Of a stretch of 50,674 bases of DNA, positions 1-9,417 are shown one piece after another. The position numbers and the translations under genes are program-made. The DNA is from an uncultured Neisseriaceae bacterium (GTDB lineage Bacteria; Pseudomonadota; Gammaproteobacteria; Burkholderiales; Neisseriaceae). The stretch lies in contig CALYOS010000014.1 in assembly GCA_945267035.1 (NCBI GenBank), positions 1-50,674 on the forward strand. Reading direction: 5' to 3'. The notes below the pieces were generated by a model, which saw nothing but the letters and a program-made list of their open reading frames with translations, searched no databases and was not told the origin of the DNA. Position 1 is the first letter of the stretch. Each line of letters starts with the position of its first letter.

Positions 1-177
1 TGAAATCATGCAAGTATTAATGTAAATGCGTGGCAAGATTGCTGTTGAATCACTGCTATATCAAAGATTAAAAAAGAATGTCGATAGATTTCTGATATTG
101 AATATTTCTGAAGTATGAATTAATAATGAAATCAATCCACGGGATAAATTACGGTTGAATGATTTAAAACCCAGGTT

Positions 178-248
178 GCTGCACTGTATTAAGGTATCCA
201 TCATCTTTCTTAATGAAGGTTAATCGAAGTGCAGCATCTGGTTTTTTG
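178..248. terminator. possible nested stem-loop terminator beyond hemB
   Basis: Outer arms GCTGCACT (178-185) and AGTGCAGC (228-235) are exact complements and enclose a second pair ATTAAG (188-193) / CTTAAT (209-214). On the plus strand the structure is followed by a T run at 241-246. On the minus strand, where hemB ends, the run of T is weak. It may serve an upstream plus-strand gene outside the window or act on both strands. The 42-base outer loop makes it less certain. Confidence 0.35.
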
Positions 249-255
249 CCTAAGC

Positions 256-1272
<1,017 letters not shown>

Positions 1273-1304
1273 TTACGAGGCGTGAAAGTGTCTTTGAGAA
1301 AAGT

Positions 1305-1321
1305 TAATACCTAGGGTATTA
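1305..1321. promoter_or_regulatory. palindrome in the hemB leader, possible operator
   Basis: TAATACC (1305-1311) and GGTATTA (1315-1321) are perfect 7-base inverted arms around TAG, 36 bases upstream of the hemB start codon. Symmetry and position suggest a protein-binding site or part of the promoter. No known operator consensus was recognised. Confidence 0.35.
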
Positions 1322-1739
1322 GAATAATCTATGATTTGGGGATTATTTTAATCGTTTTTGCTGTGTGTTTCTAAGGCTATTTCTTAAACAATAAGTAATG
1401 TTGCTTAAATGAATATTGTATTTGGTTGGCTATATTGCTTCATCACTGGCCTCAACAGAGCTGTAATATAGTTTGCGGCAAGCGATTATTAATTCACAGA
1501 GTGAAGTTGGTCAAAATCACGGCATCTCAAGGGCAGAGCATGATCGAATGTGGTGTAGCAATAGTTCAGTTATCTTGAAGTATTTAGTTTTTTAACGGCT
1601 GGTAATATACTCAGTTTGATTATTTTTTGGTGATGCAGCTTGCAAGAATTCGATGCATTTTTTTTTATTAATTTTGACACCTTTGTATGTAAAAATAGTC
1701 ATGAAGGTGTTTAAATTACTTAATATGGGTAGGTGAGCA
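1322..1739. other. intergenic region, hemB to PAP2 gene
   Basis: About 420 bases without a credible reading frame, between divergently transcribed genes. It should hold both promoters. A stretch at 1473-1496 (TTGCGGCAAGCGATTATTAAT followed by TCAC) resembles 13230-13258 in another intergenic region. Nothing else was recognised. Confidence 0.5.
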
Positions 1740-2339
1740 GTGGGTGAAGTGGTTAAGCGCTTGGGGTATTTGATACTGGGTTGGCTTTCAGTGGGCGTTG
1801 TATATTATGGAAGTGTGTATTTGCAACAGGATCCTATTTTGCTGGGATACAGTCTTGTAGATAAGTCGATACCATTTACAGAACATGCAGTGTGGCCTTA
1901 TCTGTCGTTTTTTCTAATTATTCCATATTGTTTTTTATCTGCTCCATATGCCAATATTCGCTGGATGAGTTTTAGCTTCATTGGTTGTGGGCTGATAGCA
2001 GGCATTTGTTTTGTTACTTATCCAACCATGGTAGATTTTGCGGCTACCCCTCCTATTTCTGTCAGTTCGTTTCTATACCATAAAGTTTTAATCTCAGATG
2101 TGAATGTTAACTGTTTACCATCTCTACATGTAGCCTTAACGGTTGTTGCCATTTGGGGAGCGGTTAATTTTAGCCATAAGTTGCGCTCGCTAGGGTTAGT
2201 GTTATGGGGAATATTGATTTGTTTGTCCATTATTCAATTGCGTCGACATGTTTTTATCGATTTAGTTGCCGGTCTGATGCTGGCATGGGTAGTCGGTTAC
2301 GGAATGCGTATGTGGTTAAACTATGTTAATCAAAGCTGA
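1740..2339 (+). CDS. PAP2-superfamily membrane phosphatase / phosphotransferase
   Basis: A 199-residue hydrophobic protein with about five or six membrane segments. The PAP2 signature is present in its second and third parts: PSLH at 127-130 with the catalytic histidine H130, and RRHVFIDLVAG with H170 and D174. The first motif (KxxxxxxRP) is not obvious, as in the inositol-phosphotransferase-like branch of the superfamily. Such proteins remove or transfer phosphate on lipid substrates at the membrane; the substrate cannot be told here. The start is GTG at 1740 with AGGTGA just upstream; the nearby ATG at 1725 runs into a stop. Its end overlaps by 17 bases the ATG of a decayed downstream frame, suggesting a former two-gene operon. 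Confidence 0.8.
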   Translation: MGEVVKRLGYLILGWLSVGVVYYGSVYLQQDPILLGYSLVDKSIPFTEHAVWPYLSFFLIIPYCFLSAPYANIRWMSFSFIGCGLIAGICFVTYPTMVDFAATPPISVSSFLYHKVLISDVNVNCLPSLHVALTVVAIWGAVNFSHKLRSLGLVLWGILICLSIIQLRRHVFIDLVAGLMLAWVVGYGMRMWLNYVNQS

Positions 2340-2701
2340 GGCCGATATTTTTGCACGCTATCAATCCCCATTTTATCTAGATACACTGGTTAGCAATGAG
2401 TCACAATGCCATATGCAAATATTAAATCCTTAATGAGGTACTCTAAATGCCAATCCATTTCAGCTCATTCTAATTGGTTTTTACCGCCACACCGCCTTGG
2501 TCCATCATCTGCGGAATGTTGTTGAGTCATTACTGAGTCAAGGTAAGTCTGACGATGCATGGCTTTAACTGTTTCTTCAACACCTTCCTAAGCACTTTAA
2601 ACAGAGTAAACCAGCACATGCACGCAGCAGCTCGGAAAGCATTGGCTAAAAGAGGTAGATTTCTGATTAGGTTATTTGGTCCACAGCCCTCAGTCTCCTA
2701 A
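2323..2701 (+). pseudogene. decayed gene of unknown function downstream of the PAP2 gene
   Basis: An ATG at 2323 overlaps the end of the PAP2 gene and opens a protein-like frame (start MLIKAEADIFARYQSPF). It is interrupted by TAA TGA at 2431-2436, continues in the same frame (GTLNANPFQLILIGFYRHTA and onward) to TAA at 2566-2568, then appears to continue in another frame from about 2561 (GFNCFFNTFLSTLNRV and onward) to TAA at 2699-2701. The 17-base overlap with the preceding gene, one frame reopening past double stops, and protein-like composition suggest a gene lost by stops and a frameshift. The family was not recognised. A chance reading is possible. Confidence 0.35.
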
Positions 2702-2904
2702 GCTTTTTTAAATCTTGAAGCAAAATTTTGCCTGCTGCTGGTGTTGCTCTTTAGTGGATGATTTTCGATACGCTTTTAAAAGTAATTTTCAATCTTATAC
2801 AACAAGAGAAATCTGATTATTTAAATGTCATTTTTATGCATGATGAATCTTGGTTTTGAAGCATTTTAATGATAATCGATTAAATCGGGTCGTATGATTT
2901 TAAT
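2702..2904. other. intergenic region after the decayed frame
   Basis: AT-rich sequence between the decayed plus-strand frame and the convergent channel gene. It holds a 33-codon plus-strand frame (2758-2859) without a good ribosome site, which I do not call. No strong terminator was seen. Confidence 0.4.
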
Positions 2905-3675
2905 CTATTTAGGGCGGTCAGCTTTGGGGGTGGCATACCAATATCCCAGTCCCATCAGCATAACGCCAGAAACAATATTACCCACAGTAACCCAAAGGAG
3001 GTTGTGAGCAATACCTGATAAGGTCAATGCTGCGCTGTGATGACCAAACCAAGACAAGGCAAATAAAGTCATATTGGCTACTGAATGCTCATAGCCACAG
3101 GCGATGAAGGCAAAAAGACACCACCAGATGACGATGAGTTTTGCCGCACCTTCTACTCTGTTTGCCATCCAAATGGCCAGGCAAACTAACCAGTTACATA
3201 ATATTCCCCGAAAGAAAAGGGTGATGGCAGGAGCGGAAGTTTTTGCCAAGGCGACACTGTGTACCAGACTGGTTTCAGAGGATAATAATGGCGTCGCGGC
3301 GTAATAATACAATGCGGCGACAAAAATAGAGCCAAGTAAATTAGCTAGCCAGGTTTGAGGTAAGACAGCACACATCTGCACAGGGGTGATGTTTCTACAT
3401 TTAACGCCAAAGGTTAGAAACATGGTATGTCCGGTAAATAGTTCTGAGCCGGCGATCACAACTAAAGTTAAAGCTATCCCAAATGTTGCCCCCATGACTA
3501 AGGGGCGTAAAGACGGTTCGATCAGGTTACCTAAGGTGAAAATTAAGATGATGCCCAGACCAATATAAGCGCCAGCCATAGCAGAACTAAGCCAAAAACT
3601 GACCGGGTTGGCTTGAGCTAAACGAACAATCCGTGCGGCATTGGCTGCACATTTATTAATGGTATCGGTGTACAT
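2905..3675 (-). CDS. formate/nitrite transporter family channel (FocA/NirC type)
   Basis: An inner-membrane FNT channel carrying small monovalent anions such as nitrite or formate. Family marks are clear (numbered from the TTG alternative start): AMAGAYIGLG near 35-44, the ELFTGHTM loop at 81-88, CNWLVCLAIWM near 163-173 and EHSVANM at 199-205, which contains the conserved pore histidine. Six membrane segments are expected, and the length of about 256 residues is normal. I chose ATG at 3675; a TTG at 3684 lies closer to an AAGG motif and would add three residues. NirC rather than FocA is suggested by GHT in the ELFT loop, without certainty. The gene lies last in a minus-strand run and has 150 bases of its own leader. 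Confidence 0.9.
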   Translation of the reverse strand: MYTDTINKCAANAARIVRLAQANPVSFWLSSAMAGAYIGLGIILIFTLGNLIEPSLRPLVMGATFGIALTLVVIAGSELFTGHTMFLTFGVKCRNITPVQMCAVLPQTWLANLLGSIFVAALYYYAATPLLSSETSLVHSVALAKTSAPAITLFFRGILCNWLVCLAIWMANRVEGAAKLIVIWWCLFAFIACGYEHSVANMTLFALSWFGHHSAALTLSGIAHNLLWVTVGNIVSGVMLMGLGYWYATPKADRPK

Positions 3676-3825
3676 ATTGATCAATAACCTTAAAAATGGC
3701 TGTGATGTGATTAGGTTTTAAAAGGGGTGTATTTTACTTTAATTTGGCTGGCTAAGTTTGAGCAGCTGAGTCAAGTTTTTTGTACTTTTTTTAAGTTGCA
3801 ATTGGGCTCAATTTAATAAAGCAAT

Positions 3826-4572
3826 TTATTCAGGTTCTACTATGGCATATAAAGGCAGATGATCAGAAAGTTTTTGCCACGGCAAGCCTTTCAATGGTTT
3901 TGCCTGCAATATCTTCAAATGACGAGTGAAAATCCGGTCTAAACTTAATAAAGGTAATCTGGCAGGAAAGGTTTTGGGGGCTTTGCGATAGTGATAAAAA
4001 GCATCGGTCATATCCAGTTTTAAGCCCAGATTATCATGTGAGCGTTTACGCCAGTCGTTAAAATCTCCGGCTAAGATGAGCGGACTTTCGGGATTAATCT
4101 CTGTTTCAATGTATGTCAGAATGGTTTGGTACTGTTTTTTTCGGTCTGGCTCGAGTAAATTCAGATGGGCGCATAGACAAACTAAGGGTTCAGACCAATG
4201 GGGAAGCTGGATCTCACAATGCAACATGCCCCGTTGTTCTCGGCTATTAACGCTAATATCCAGATTATGCACAGTGGTGATGGGAAATTTGCTTAATATA
4301 GCATTGCCATGATCACGATATTTGTACTGCGCATTGCGACCGTAGCTAATATGGTAAGCCATATGTTCACTTAATTCCTGATAATGAGGTCGCTGCGGGA
4401 AATCTGGAATGGATTCTGCCCGTTTGCTATTTTTACCTTGAACTTCCTGCAAAAACAGTATATCCGGTGACAATTGTTGTAAGGCAGTGGCCATTTGGGT
4501 AAGTTGCACTTTGAGATTGAGTGCAGACATGCCTTTATGGATATTATAAGTGGCAATGGTAATGGTGTTCAT
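3826..4572 (-). CDS. endonuclease/exonuclease/phosphatase (EEP) family hydrolase
   Basis: A 248-residue metal-dependent phosphodiesterase of the EEP fold. Catalytic signatures run in order: N10 in TYNIHKG, E43 in LQEVQG, H136 in AHLN, D170 and N172 in GDFND, D212 in SLDRIF, and the D237-H238 pair in LSDHLPL. No signal peptide or membrane segment is seen, so it is probably cytosolic. The family cuts nucleic acids or phosphate esters such as phospholipids; this subfamily is usually left uncharacterised. It sits 18 bases after nudB and is probably cotranscribed with it and the upstream mechanosensitive channel. No Shine-Dalgarno site is seen before its ATG, so it may depend on coupling. Confidence 0.88.
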   Translation of the reverse strand: MNTITIATYNIHKGMSALNLKVQLTQMATALQQLSPDILFLQEVQGKNSKRAESIPDFPQRPHYQELSEHMAYHISYGRNAQYKYRDHGNAILSKFPITTVHNLDISVNSREQRGMLHCEIQLPHWSEPLVCLCAHLNLLEPDRKKQYQTILTYIETEINPESPLILAGDFNDWRKRSHDNLGLKLDMTDAFYHYRKAPKTFPARLPLLSLDRIFTRHLKILQAKPLKGLPWQKLSDHLPLYAIVEPE

Positions 4573-4590
4573 AGGTTTATAAAATAGAGC

Positions 4591-5040
4591 TTACCAGTGT
4601 TGTGGAAGCTGGACTAAAGCTTCACGATTGGAGGGCGAAAAAACCATGTCGATGGCTTGCTGGATGGAGAACCAGCCATATTGCAGATGTTCATGTGGTG
4701 ACAATCTGATGGGTGTGGTTGAGCTGACACCAAGAGAGAACACATGTTCGGTGTTGTGTGTTACCTCTGGAGCATAGCGATGACGCCAATGGGGATAAAT
4801 TTCATATTGATTAATTTGATGCCAATCATCAATGGCAGATGTGGTGGCCAAAATCCCAGTTTCCTCAGCCACTTCACGAATGGCGGTTTGCTGTATGGTT
4901 TCCCCAACTTCCAGACTACCGGTTACTGATTGCCAGAAACCGGGTTTGTCTGCACGTTCCAGTAATAAAATCTGCTGCTGGTCGTTGTAAATAACCACCA
5001 AAACAGAGATGGGTTGTTTATAAGGTTTATTATTGATCAT
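4591..5040 (-). CDS. nudB: dihydroneopterin triphosphate pyrophosphohydrolase (NudB)
   Basis: A 149-residue Nudix hydrolase. The Nudix box is intact: G41, E47, R55-E56 and E59-E60 with G62. N-terminal PYKQPISVLVVIYN and the region NTEHVFSLGV match the NudB branch, which removes pyrophosphate from dihydroneopterin triphosphate in folate synthesis. The start overlaps the end of the mechanosensitive channel gene by 11 bases and has no clear ribosome site, consistent with translational coupling. A folate role is inferred from family resemblance; general Nudix function is certain. Confidence 0.88.
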   Translation of the reverse strand: MINNKPYKQPISVLVVIYNDQQQILLLERADKPGFWQSVTGSLEVGETIQQTAIREVAEETGILATTSAIDDWHQINQYEIYPHWRHRYAPEVTHNTEHVFSLGVSSTTPIRLSPHEHLQYGWFSIQQAIDMVFSPSNREALVQLPQHW

Positions 5041-6451
5041 GGGTTGAGGTCTGTGTTGTGCTTATGGAGTGATTGTTGGGGTCATTGGCCAGATTATTCA
5101 GGTTTTGTTCCGCAGTAGCGCCAGTTAATGCTTGGTTGTGTAACGCAATTGGATCAGCCTCGTCATTCAGAATGCGTACTTCTTGTTGAGGAAATGGAAA
5201 CTCAATGCCTTCCTCTTTAAAACGGTTCCAAATCTCCAATAATATGGCTGAATTAATACTCATAAAGCCATTTTCAGGGTCTCTGATCCAATAATTAACG
5301 TATAAATTAATGCCCGAATCGGCAAAACCGGTTACATAACTATTTGGTCTTGGCTCTTCGCAGGTTCTTGGCTGTTTAATCGCCGCTTGTTTGATGATTT
5401 CCAACGCTTTGGGCAGATCAGTATTGTATGCAACCTGTACGGTGAGGTTATTAGACATAATTCTGCTAGAGTAAGAATCATTGATCACGGTATTGGAAAC
5501 AAATGTATCGTTGGGGATCAGAGCTTCCGAGCCGTCACTACTGCGTAAAACGACAAACCGTGCGGTGATTTTAGTAACATAACCAGTAAAATTATTGATA
5601 TTGAGACGATCGCCAGGGCGCACAGAGTGGTCGGCAAGAATAATGAATCCGGAAACATAATTGCTGGCAATCTTCTGTAAGCCTAGTCCTAGCCCGACAC
5701 CTAAGGCTCCGCCAAATACCGACAGCATGGTTAAATTAATCCCAACCATCGGTAGCGCAATCAATACAGCAATGACGACAAACAGTGATTTAATTAATTT
5801 AGCCAAGACATATCGTAGATTCACATCTAACCTGTTGGCCTGCAAAATGTGCTGTTCGGTCATACGTGAAAGCCACAAGGCAATGATGATGGCTATGCCA
5901 ACGGTGATCGAGGCGGTAATGACGGTAAACAGGCTAAGATTGGTGGAGCCAATGGGTAAAGACAAAGATTTTAATAATCGGATAATAAAGGTATCCAGAT
6001 TGGTTAGCCATAAAATGAAACAAACCCATAATATTTTTGATAGGTTGCGTTCATAATGATCATTAAAATAATTATTTGGAATGGCATTGTGTAATACAGA
6101 CAATATAATCCGTATGGCTATCATCCAACGAGCAGTAAAAGCAACCAGTTGCAGCCATAAGACGGATTCAACCATCGTTACTCGCCAGATAAATATGGCA
6201 AAAATGGTACAAACTAGTAATAAAACTGGCCAAACAAGGCGTAAAATTAAATGGCGGAGAAAAGGAAATTTGACCAGACGTTCGTTAAAACGAAATTTAA
6301 CGATGATTTTTTTGCTAATCCAGTAAGTAAAAAGCATTAGCAATATGGAAATAGCGAGTTCCAGCCAGCCCTTAGGAGAATTAAAACTGTGCGCCAACAG
6401 GCGCGCCAGAAATTCTTTACGGGCAAACATGGCATCAAAATAGTGATTCAT
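5030..6451 (-). CDS. MscS-family mechanosensitive ion channel
   Basis: A 473-residue inner-membrane protein, longer than E. coli MscS (286) because of extra N-terminal membrane helices (about 30-230). The MscS pore helix is clear at about 240-270 (FGGALGVGLGLGLQKIASNY), followed by the beta domain (HSVRPGDRLNI, LRSSDGSEALIPN) and the alpha/beta cytoplasmic part through about residue 430. The last 40 residues are polar and probably disordered. Such channels open under membrane tension and release solutes on osmotic downshift. It leads a run with nudB and the EEP hydrolase; the linkage is positional and no functional tie is evident. Confidence 0.9.
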   Translation of the reverse strand: MNHYFDAMFARKEFLARLLAHSFNSPKGWLELAISILLMLFTYWISKKIIVKFRFNERLVKFPFLRHLILRLVWPVLLLVCTIFAIFIWRVTMVESVLWLQLVAFTARWMIAIRIILSVLHNAIPNNYFNDHYERNLSKILWVCFILWLTNLDTFIIRLLKSLSLPIGSTNLSLFTVITASITVGIAIIIALWLSRMTEQHILQANRLDVNLRYVLAKLIKSLFVVIAVLIALPMVGINLTMLSVFGGALGVGLGLGLQKIASNYVSGFIILADHSVRPGDRLNINNFTGYVTKITARFVVLRSSDGSEALIPNDTFVSNTVINDSYSSRIMSNNLTVQVAYNTDLPKALEIIKQAAIKQPRTCEEPRPNSYVTGFADSGINLYVNYWIRDPENGFMSINSAILLEIWNRFKEEGIEFPFPQQEVRILNDEADPIALHNQALTGATAEQNLNNLANDPNNHSISTTQTSTHDQ

Positions 6452-6676
6452 AACACAACATATTTAATAAAAAATTAGGGTTTATGTTAGGCATTTATGC
6501 AGTATCTGTAAACTGTTAATAGCGTTAATAACTTGATGCCTAAGCCACTTTGATTTTTAGGGGTTAATTTAGCTTAATCTAAGTAATCATTGTGTTATTA
6601 AGAAAAGAATTTGAAGTTCTGCTGCCACAAGCTTGCACCAGAGCCTAAGATTGATGGTTGCATATCAGCATTGTAT

Positions 6677-6705
6677 TTGATTCAGATAATAAAAGCGTAT
6701 ATAAT
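6677..6705 (+). promoter_or_regulatory. sigma-70 promoter of the rpsF operon
   Basis: TTGATT (6677-6682) and a perfect TATAAT (6700-6705) are separated by exactly 17 bases, an excellent housekeeping promoter 70 bases before the rpsF start codon. Confidence 0.8.
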
Positions 6706-6720
6706 CTTCGTTTTTCAACC

Positions 6721-6749
6721 TTGCCCTTTGCACTTCGCATGGCAGAGGG
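6721..6749 (+). promoter_or_regulatory. possible S6:S18 leader hairpin
   Basis: In the rpsF leader, CCCT (6724-6727) can pair with AGGG (6746-6749), with TGC (6729-6731) and GCA (6737-6739) inside. Many bacteria carry an S6:S18-binding leader structure at this place that represses the operon. Position fits; the conserved bulge was not verified. Confidence 0.3.
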
Positions 6750-6773
6750 ATTGATTAGCCACAAGGAGTACAC

Positions 6774-7154
6774 ATGCGTCATTATGAAATCGTGTTCATT
6801 GTCCATCCGGATCAAAGCGAACAAGTCGGTGCGATGGTTGAACGCTACAAAGCCATGATCACCGAAGCTAATGGTACTATTCACCGTCTGGAAGACTGGG
6901 GTCGTCGTCAACTGGCTTACCCAATCAACAAAATTCACAAAGCACATTATGTTTTGATGAATGTTGAAACCACTCCAGAAGTAATCAATGAAATTGAAAC
7001 TGCTTTCCGTTTTAATGATGCAGTGTTGCGTCATTTAACTGTAAAAATGGATGCAGCTGTGACTGAAGCTTCTCCAATGATGAAAGACGAAAAGTCTAAA
7101 AATCTGCTTACAGGTAACAGTGCAGAAGCGGCTGCTGAAACCGCAGAAGCTTAA
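6774..7154 (+). CDS. rpsF: 30S ribosomal protein S6
   Basis: S6 binds S18 and 16S rRNA in the platform of the small subunit. The 126-residue product begins [14 protein letters not shown] and contains the family core [14 protein letters not shown] (41-54) and [12 protein letters not shown]. The tail from about residue 100 is alanine- and glutamate-rich, as in many S6 proteins. An AAGGAG site precedes the ATG at good spacing. First gene of the rpsF-priB-rpsR-rplI operon, where priB between rpsF and rpsR is the typical proteobacterial arrangement. Confidence 0.98.
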   Translation: MRHYEIVFIVHPDQSEQVGAMVERYKAMITEANGTIHRLEDWGRRQLAYPINKIHKAHYVLMNVETTPEVINEIETAFRFNDAVLRHLTVKMDAAVTEASPMMKDEKSKNLLTGNSAEAAAETAEA

Positions 7155-7174
7155 TTGATAAAAATGAGTATGAA

Positions 7175-7471
7175 TTGCTAAATCAGCTAAGCCTATGTGC
7201 ACAGATTAAAAGTTTAGATGATCTGCGCTATACCCCTGCTGGGTTGCCGGTTTTAACCATGTGGCTTTTACATGAGTCATGGCAAATTGAACTGGAGCAA
7301 CGTTATCTGGCAAAAGTAGAGATTCAGGCCAAAGCATTAGGCGATTTAGCAAAAAACTGGATGTATCAACCCGGCGCTATGGTTGAAATCAAAGGATTTC
7401 TGGCACAAAAGGGTGTCTACCATTCCCGCCCGATACTACATATCCAACAAATTCGTGAATATAAAGGTTAA
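7175..7471 (+). CDS. priB: primosomal replication protein N (PriB)
   Basis: PriB is a single-stranded DNA-binding OB-fold dimer that links PriA to DnaT/DnaC-type loading in replication restart. The 98-residue product carries [11 protein letters not shown] (17-27), WLLHESWQ and the C-terminal GFLAQKG...IQQIREYKG pattern seen in Neisseria PriB. The start is TTG at 7175: the nearby ATG codons at 7164 and 7170 are in another frame that stops at once, and alignment with the Neisseria N terminus supports the TTG. Only a weak GAG precedes it, so translation may be low or coupled to rpsF, whose stop lies 20 bases upstream. Confidence 0.93.
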   Translation: MLNQLSLCAQIKSLDDLRYTPAGLPVLTMWLLHESWQIELEQRYLAKVEIQAKALGDLAKNWMYQPGAMVEIKGFLAQKGVYHSRPILHIQQIREYKG

Positions 7472-7476
7472 ACGAC

Positions 7477-7707
7477 ATGGCTCGTCAATCATTCAAACGT
7501 AGAAAATTTTGCCGCTTCACTGCGGAAGGTATCAAACAAGTTGATTATAAAGCAGTAGATTTATTGAAAGATTTTATTACTGAAAATGGTAAAATCATTC
7601 CTGCACGTATTACTGGTACTAAAGCGCATTACCAACGTCAGCTGTCAACTGCTGTAAAACGTGCACGTTTTCTGGCTTTGCTGCCATACACCGATCAACA
7701 TAAATAA
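7477..7707 (+). CDS. rpsR: 30S ribosomal protein S18
   Basis: S18 pairs with S6 in the small-subunit platform. The 76-residue sequence contains [12 protein letters not shown] near the N terminus, [20 protein letters not shown] and the closing [14 protein letters not shown] typical of the family. It starts 5 bases after priB; the AAAGG near the end of priB serves as the ribosome site. The zinc-binding cysteines of some S18 paralogues are absent (one Cys only), so this is the C-minus form. Confidence 0.98.
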   Translation: MARQSFKRRKFCRFTAEGIKQVDYKAVDLLKDFITENGKIIPARITGTKAHYQRQLSTAVKRARFLALLPYTDQHK

Positions 7708-7722
7708 TAAGGAAGATTTATT

Positions 7723-8178
7723 ATGCAGATTATTTTGTTAGAAAAAGTCGGTGGCCTGGGTAATCTGGGTGATCTGGTTAATGTTAAAAATGGCTATGCT
7801 CGTAATTACTTGATTCCTCAAGGTAAAGCTCAGCGTGCTAATGCTGCTAATTTGGCTGCCTTCGAAGAGAAACGTGCTGAATATGAAGCTCAACAAGCCG
7901 CAGTTTTAGCTGATGCCGAAGCGCGTAAAGTAAAAATTGATGGTCAGAGTATCAATGTTGCTCAAAAAGCAGGTGTGGATGGTCGTCTGTTTGGTTCTGT
8001 AACCACGCACGATATCGCTGAAGCGATTAAAGCTGCATTGAATGTTGAAGTTACTAAAGCAAATATCCGTTTGCCAAATGGTCCTTTGAAAGCAATTGGC
8101 GAATACGAAATCGAAGTTGCTTTACACAGTGATGTTGTTGCTGCTGTGACTGTGACTGTTGTCGCTGCTGCTGAATAA
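7723..8178 (+). CDS. rplI: 50S ribosomal protein L9
   Basis: L9 binds 23S rRNA at the base of the L1 stalk and extends outward by a long helix. The 151-residue product starts MQIILLEKVGGLGNLGDLV and includes the family segment VKNGYARNYLIPQGKA, then the long charged helix (about 45-75) and the C-terminal domain (VTTHDIAEAI...). A strong AAGGA ribosome site precedes the ATG. It closes the ribosomal operon; a strong intrinsic terminator follows. Confidence 0.98.
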   Translation: MQIILLEKVGGLGNLGDLVNVKNGYARNYLIPQGKAQRANAANLAAFEEKRAEYEAQQAAVLADAEARKVKIDGQSINVAQKAGVDGRLFGSVTTHDIAEAIKAALNVEVTKANIRLPNGPLKAIGEYEIEVALHSDVVAAVTVTVVAAAE

Positions 8179-8204
8179 GATTTATCCAACAGAAATCGAC
8201 CAAA

Positions 8205-8239
8205 AAAGCTGTCTAGAAAATTCTAGACAGCTTTTTTTT
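8205..8239 (+). terminator. intrinsic terminator of the rpsF-rplI operon
   Basis: GCTGTCTAGAA (8208-8218) and TTCTAGACAGC (8221-8231) form an 11-base-pair stem with a two-base loop, followed by eight T and preceded by a run of A, so it could work in both directions. Confidence 0.92.
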
Positions 8240-8296
8240 ACCAACTAGGAAAAAATAGATTAGACTACTATCCTGCTTTAATAAGGAACCATAACA

Positions 8297-9370
8297 ATGA
8301 GACTTGCTTGGATATTAGGTTTCGCCATATTGCTTGCCGGGTGCGAAAGAGTAAAACAACCAGCAGAAAAGCCTTTAAAGCCCCTAACTTCGGCATCGGC
8401 AACTGCAGTAGAAAATGATAAATTTGGCATAACAGATAGTGGTCTGGATTTGGTACGTCGGAGTGATGTCCAATCATTTATGGCCAATGAATTACAAAAA
8501 GGGCATTATTCGCAGCAGCAACTTAATGAATTTTTCCAAAATGTGCAGTTTAAACCAAGTATTATAAAGGGGATGGACAGACCAGGAACTTCTTTGCCTT
8601 GGTATACCTTTGCGCAAAATAATGCCAATAATTTGCGCATAAATAATGGTAAAGTGTTTTGGAAAAATCATGCCGATACACTCAAATCTGTCTCTAAACG
8701 CTACGGAGTGGCTCCTGAATTATTAGTGGCAATCATAGGGATTGAAACCAATTATGGCACCACCATGGGGTCTTATCGTGTTGCCGATGCCTTGACGACG
8801 CTGGGGTATCATTATCCTCGGCGTGCGGCATATTTTCAGCGAGAATTGGTTGAATTTTTGCAACTAGCATATGAGGAAAAGCGTAATCCCCTCAGTTTCA
8901 AGGGCAGTTTTGCAGGCGCTATGGGGATGCCGCAATTTATGCCATCTAGTTACCGACAATATGCGGTTGATTGGGATGGTGATGGTCAGCGAGATATTTG
9001 GGGTAATACTGGCGATACACTGGCGTCGGTAGCCAATTATATGAAACAGCACGGATGGAAGACCGGTCAGCCGATTGCCGTACCCGTTAATTTACAGATA
9101 ACACCGCAAATACAAGCGATTATAGATCAACCAACAGAATTAAAATATACCGCCGGTCAGCTACGTCAGTTGGGTGTGGTTATTCCTTCAAACATTCAAG
9201 ATCAGGAAAAGGGTATTCTATATCAGTTGGAACGGATGCCTGGACAGTATGAATATTGGTTTGGTTTGAATAATTTTTATACGATTTGGCAATATAACCA
9301 TAGTCGGCATTATGTGGCCGCAGTCAGGAAGATTGCAAATAATGTGAGCTATTCGTCTGCCAAACTTTAA
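8297..9370 (+). CDS. mltB: membrane-bound lytic murein transglycosylase B
   Basis: MltB cleaves the MurNAc-GlcNAc bond of peptidoglycan, forming 1,6-anhydro ends. The 357-residue protein begins with a lipoprotein signal (lipobox LLAGC, Cys16) and so should be anchored in the outer-membrane inner leaflet. The GH103 catalytic glutamate is E150 in GIETNYGTTMG, and the downstream GAMGMPQFMPSSY and DWDGDGQRDIW segments are diagnostic. An AAGGA site precedes the ATG. The gene stands alone, bounded by terminators on both sides. Confidence 0.96.
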   Translation: MRLAWILGFAILLAGCERVKQPAEKPLKPLTSASATAVENDKFGITDSGLDLVRRSDVQSFMANELQKGHYSQQQLNEFFQNVQFKPSIIKGMDRPGTSLPWYTFAQNNANNLRINNGKVFWKNHADTLKSVSKRYGVAPELLVAIIGIETNYGTTMGSYRVADALTTLGYHYPRRAAYFQRELVEFLQLAYEEKRNPLSFKGSFAGAMGMPQFMPSSYRQYAVDWDGDGQRDIWGNTGDTLASVANYMKQHGWKTGQPIAVPVNLQITPQIQAIIDQPTELKYTAGQLRQLGVVIPSNIQDQEKGILYQLERMPGQYEYWFGLNNFYTIWQYNHSRHYVAAVRKIANNVSYSSAKL

Positions 9371-9389
9371 TTTATACCTGAAAGCACAT

Positions 9390-9417
9390 ACAGCCATTTA
9401 TGCCTATAGATGGCTGT
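9390..9417 (+). terminator. stem-loop after mltB
   Basis: ACAGCCAT (9390-9397) and ATGGCTGT (9410-9417) form an 8-base stem with a 12-base loop 20 bases past the stop codon. The following sequence is only mildly T-rich, so it is a weak intrinsic terminator. Confidence 0.5.

Larger units (their letters stand above)
6452..6773. other. intergenic region with the rpsF promoter and leader
   Basis: Divergent intergenic region of about 320 bases. The right half carries the ribosomal operon promoter (6677-6705) and a leader with a potential hairpin. The left half shows no recognised element beyond what should be the promoter of the mechanosensitive channel gene. Confidence 0.5.

Noticed and set aside
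2758-2859. 33-codon frame starting MIFDTLLKVIF
   Set aside because: Too short, no ribosome site and no neighbour support.
3670-3690. TTGATCAA near the channel gene start as an FNR box
   Set aside because: The four-base spacer of a FNR site (TTGAT-N4-ATCAA) is missing.
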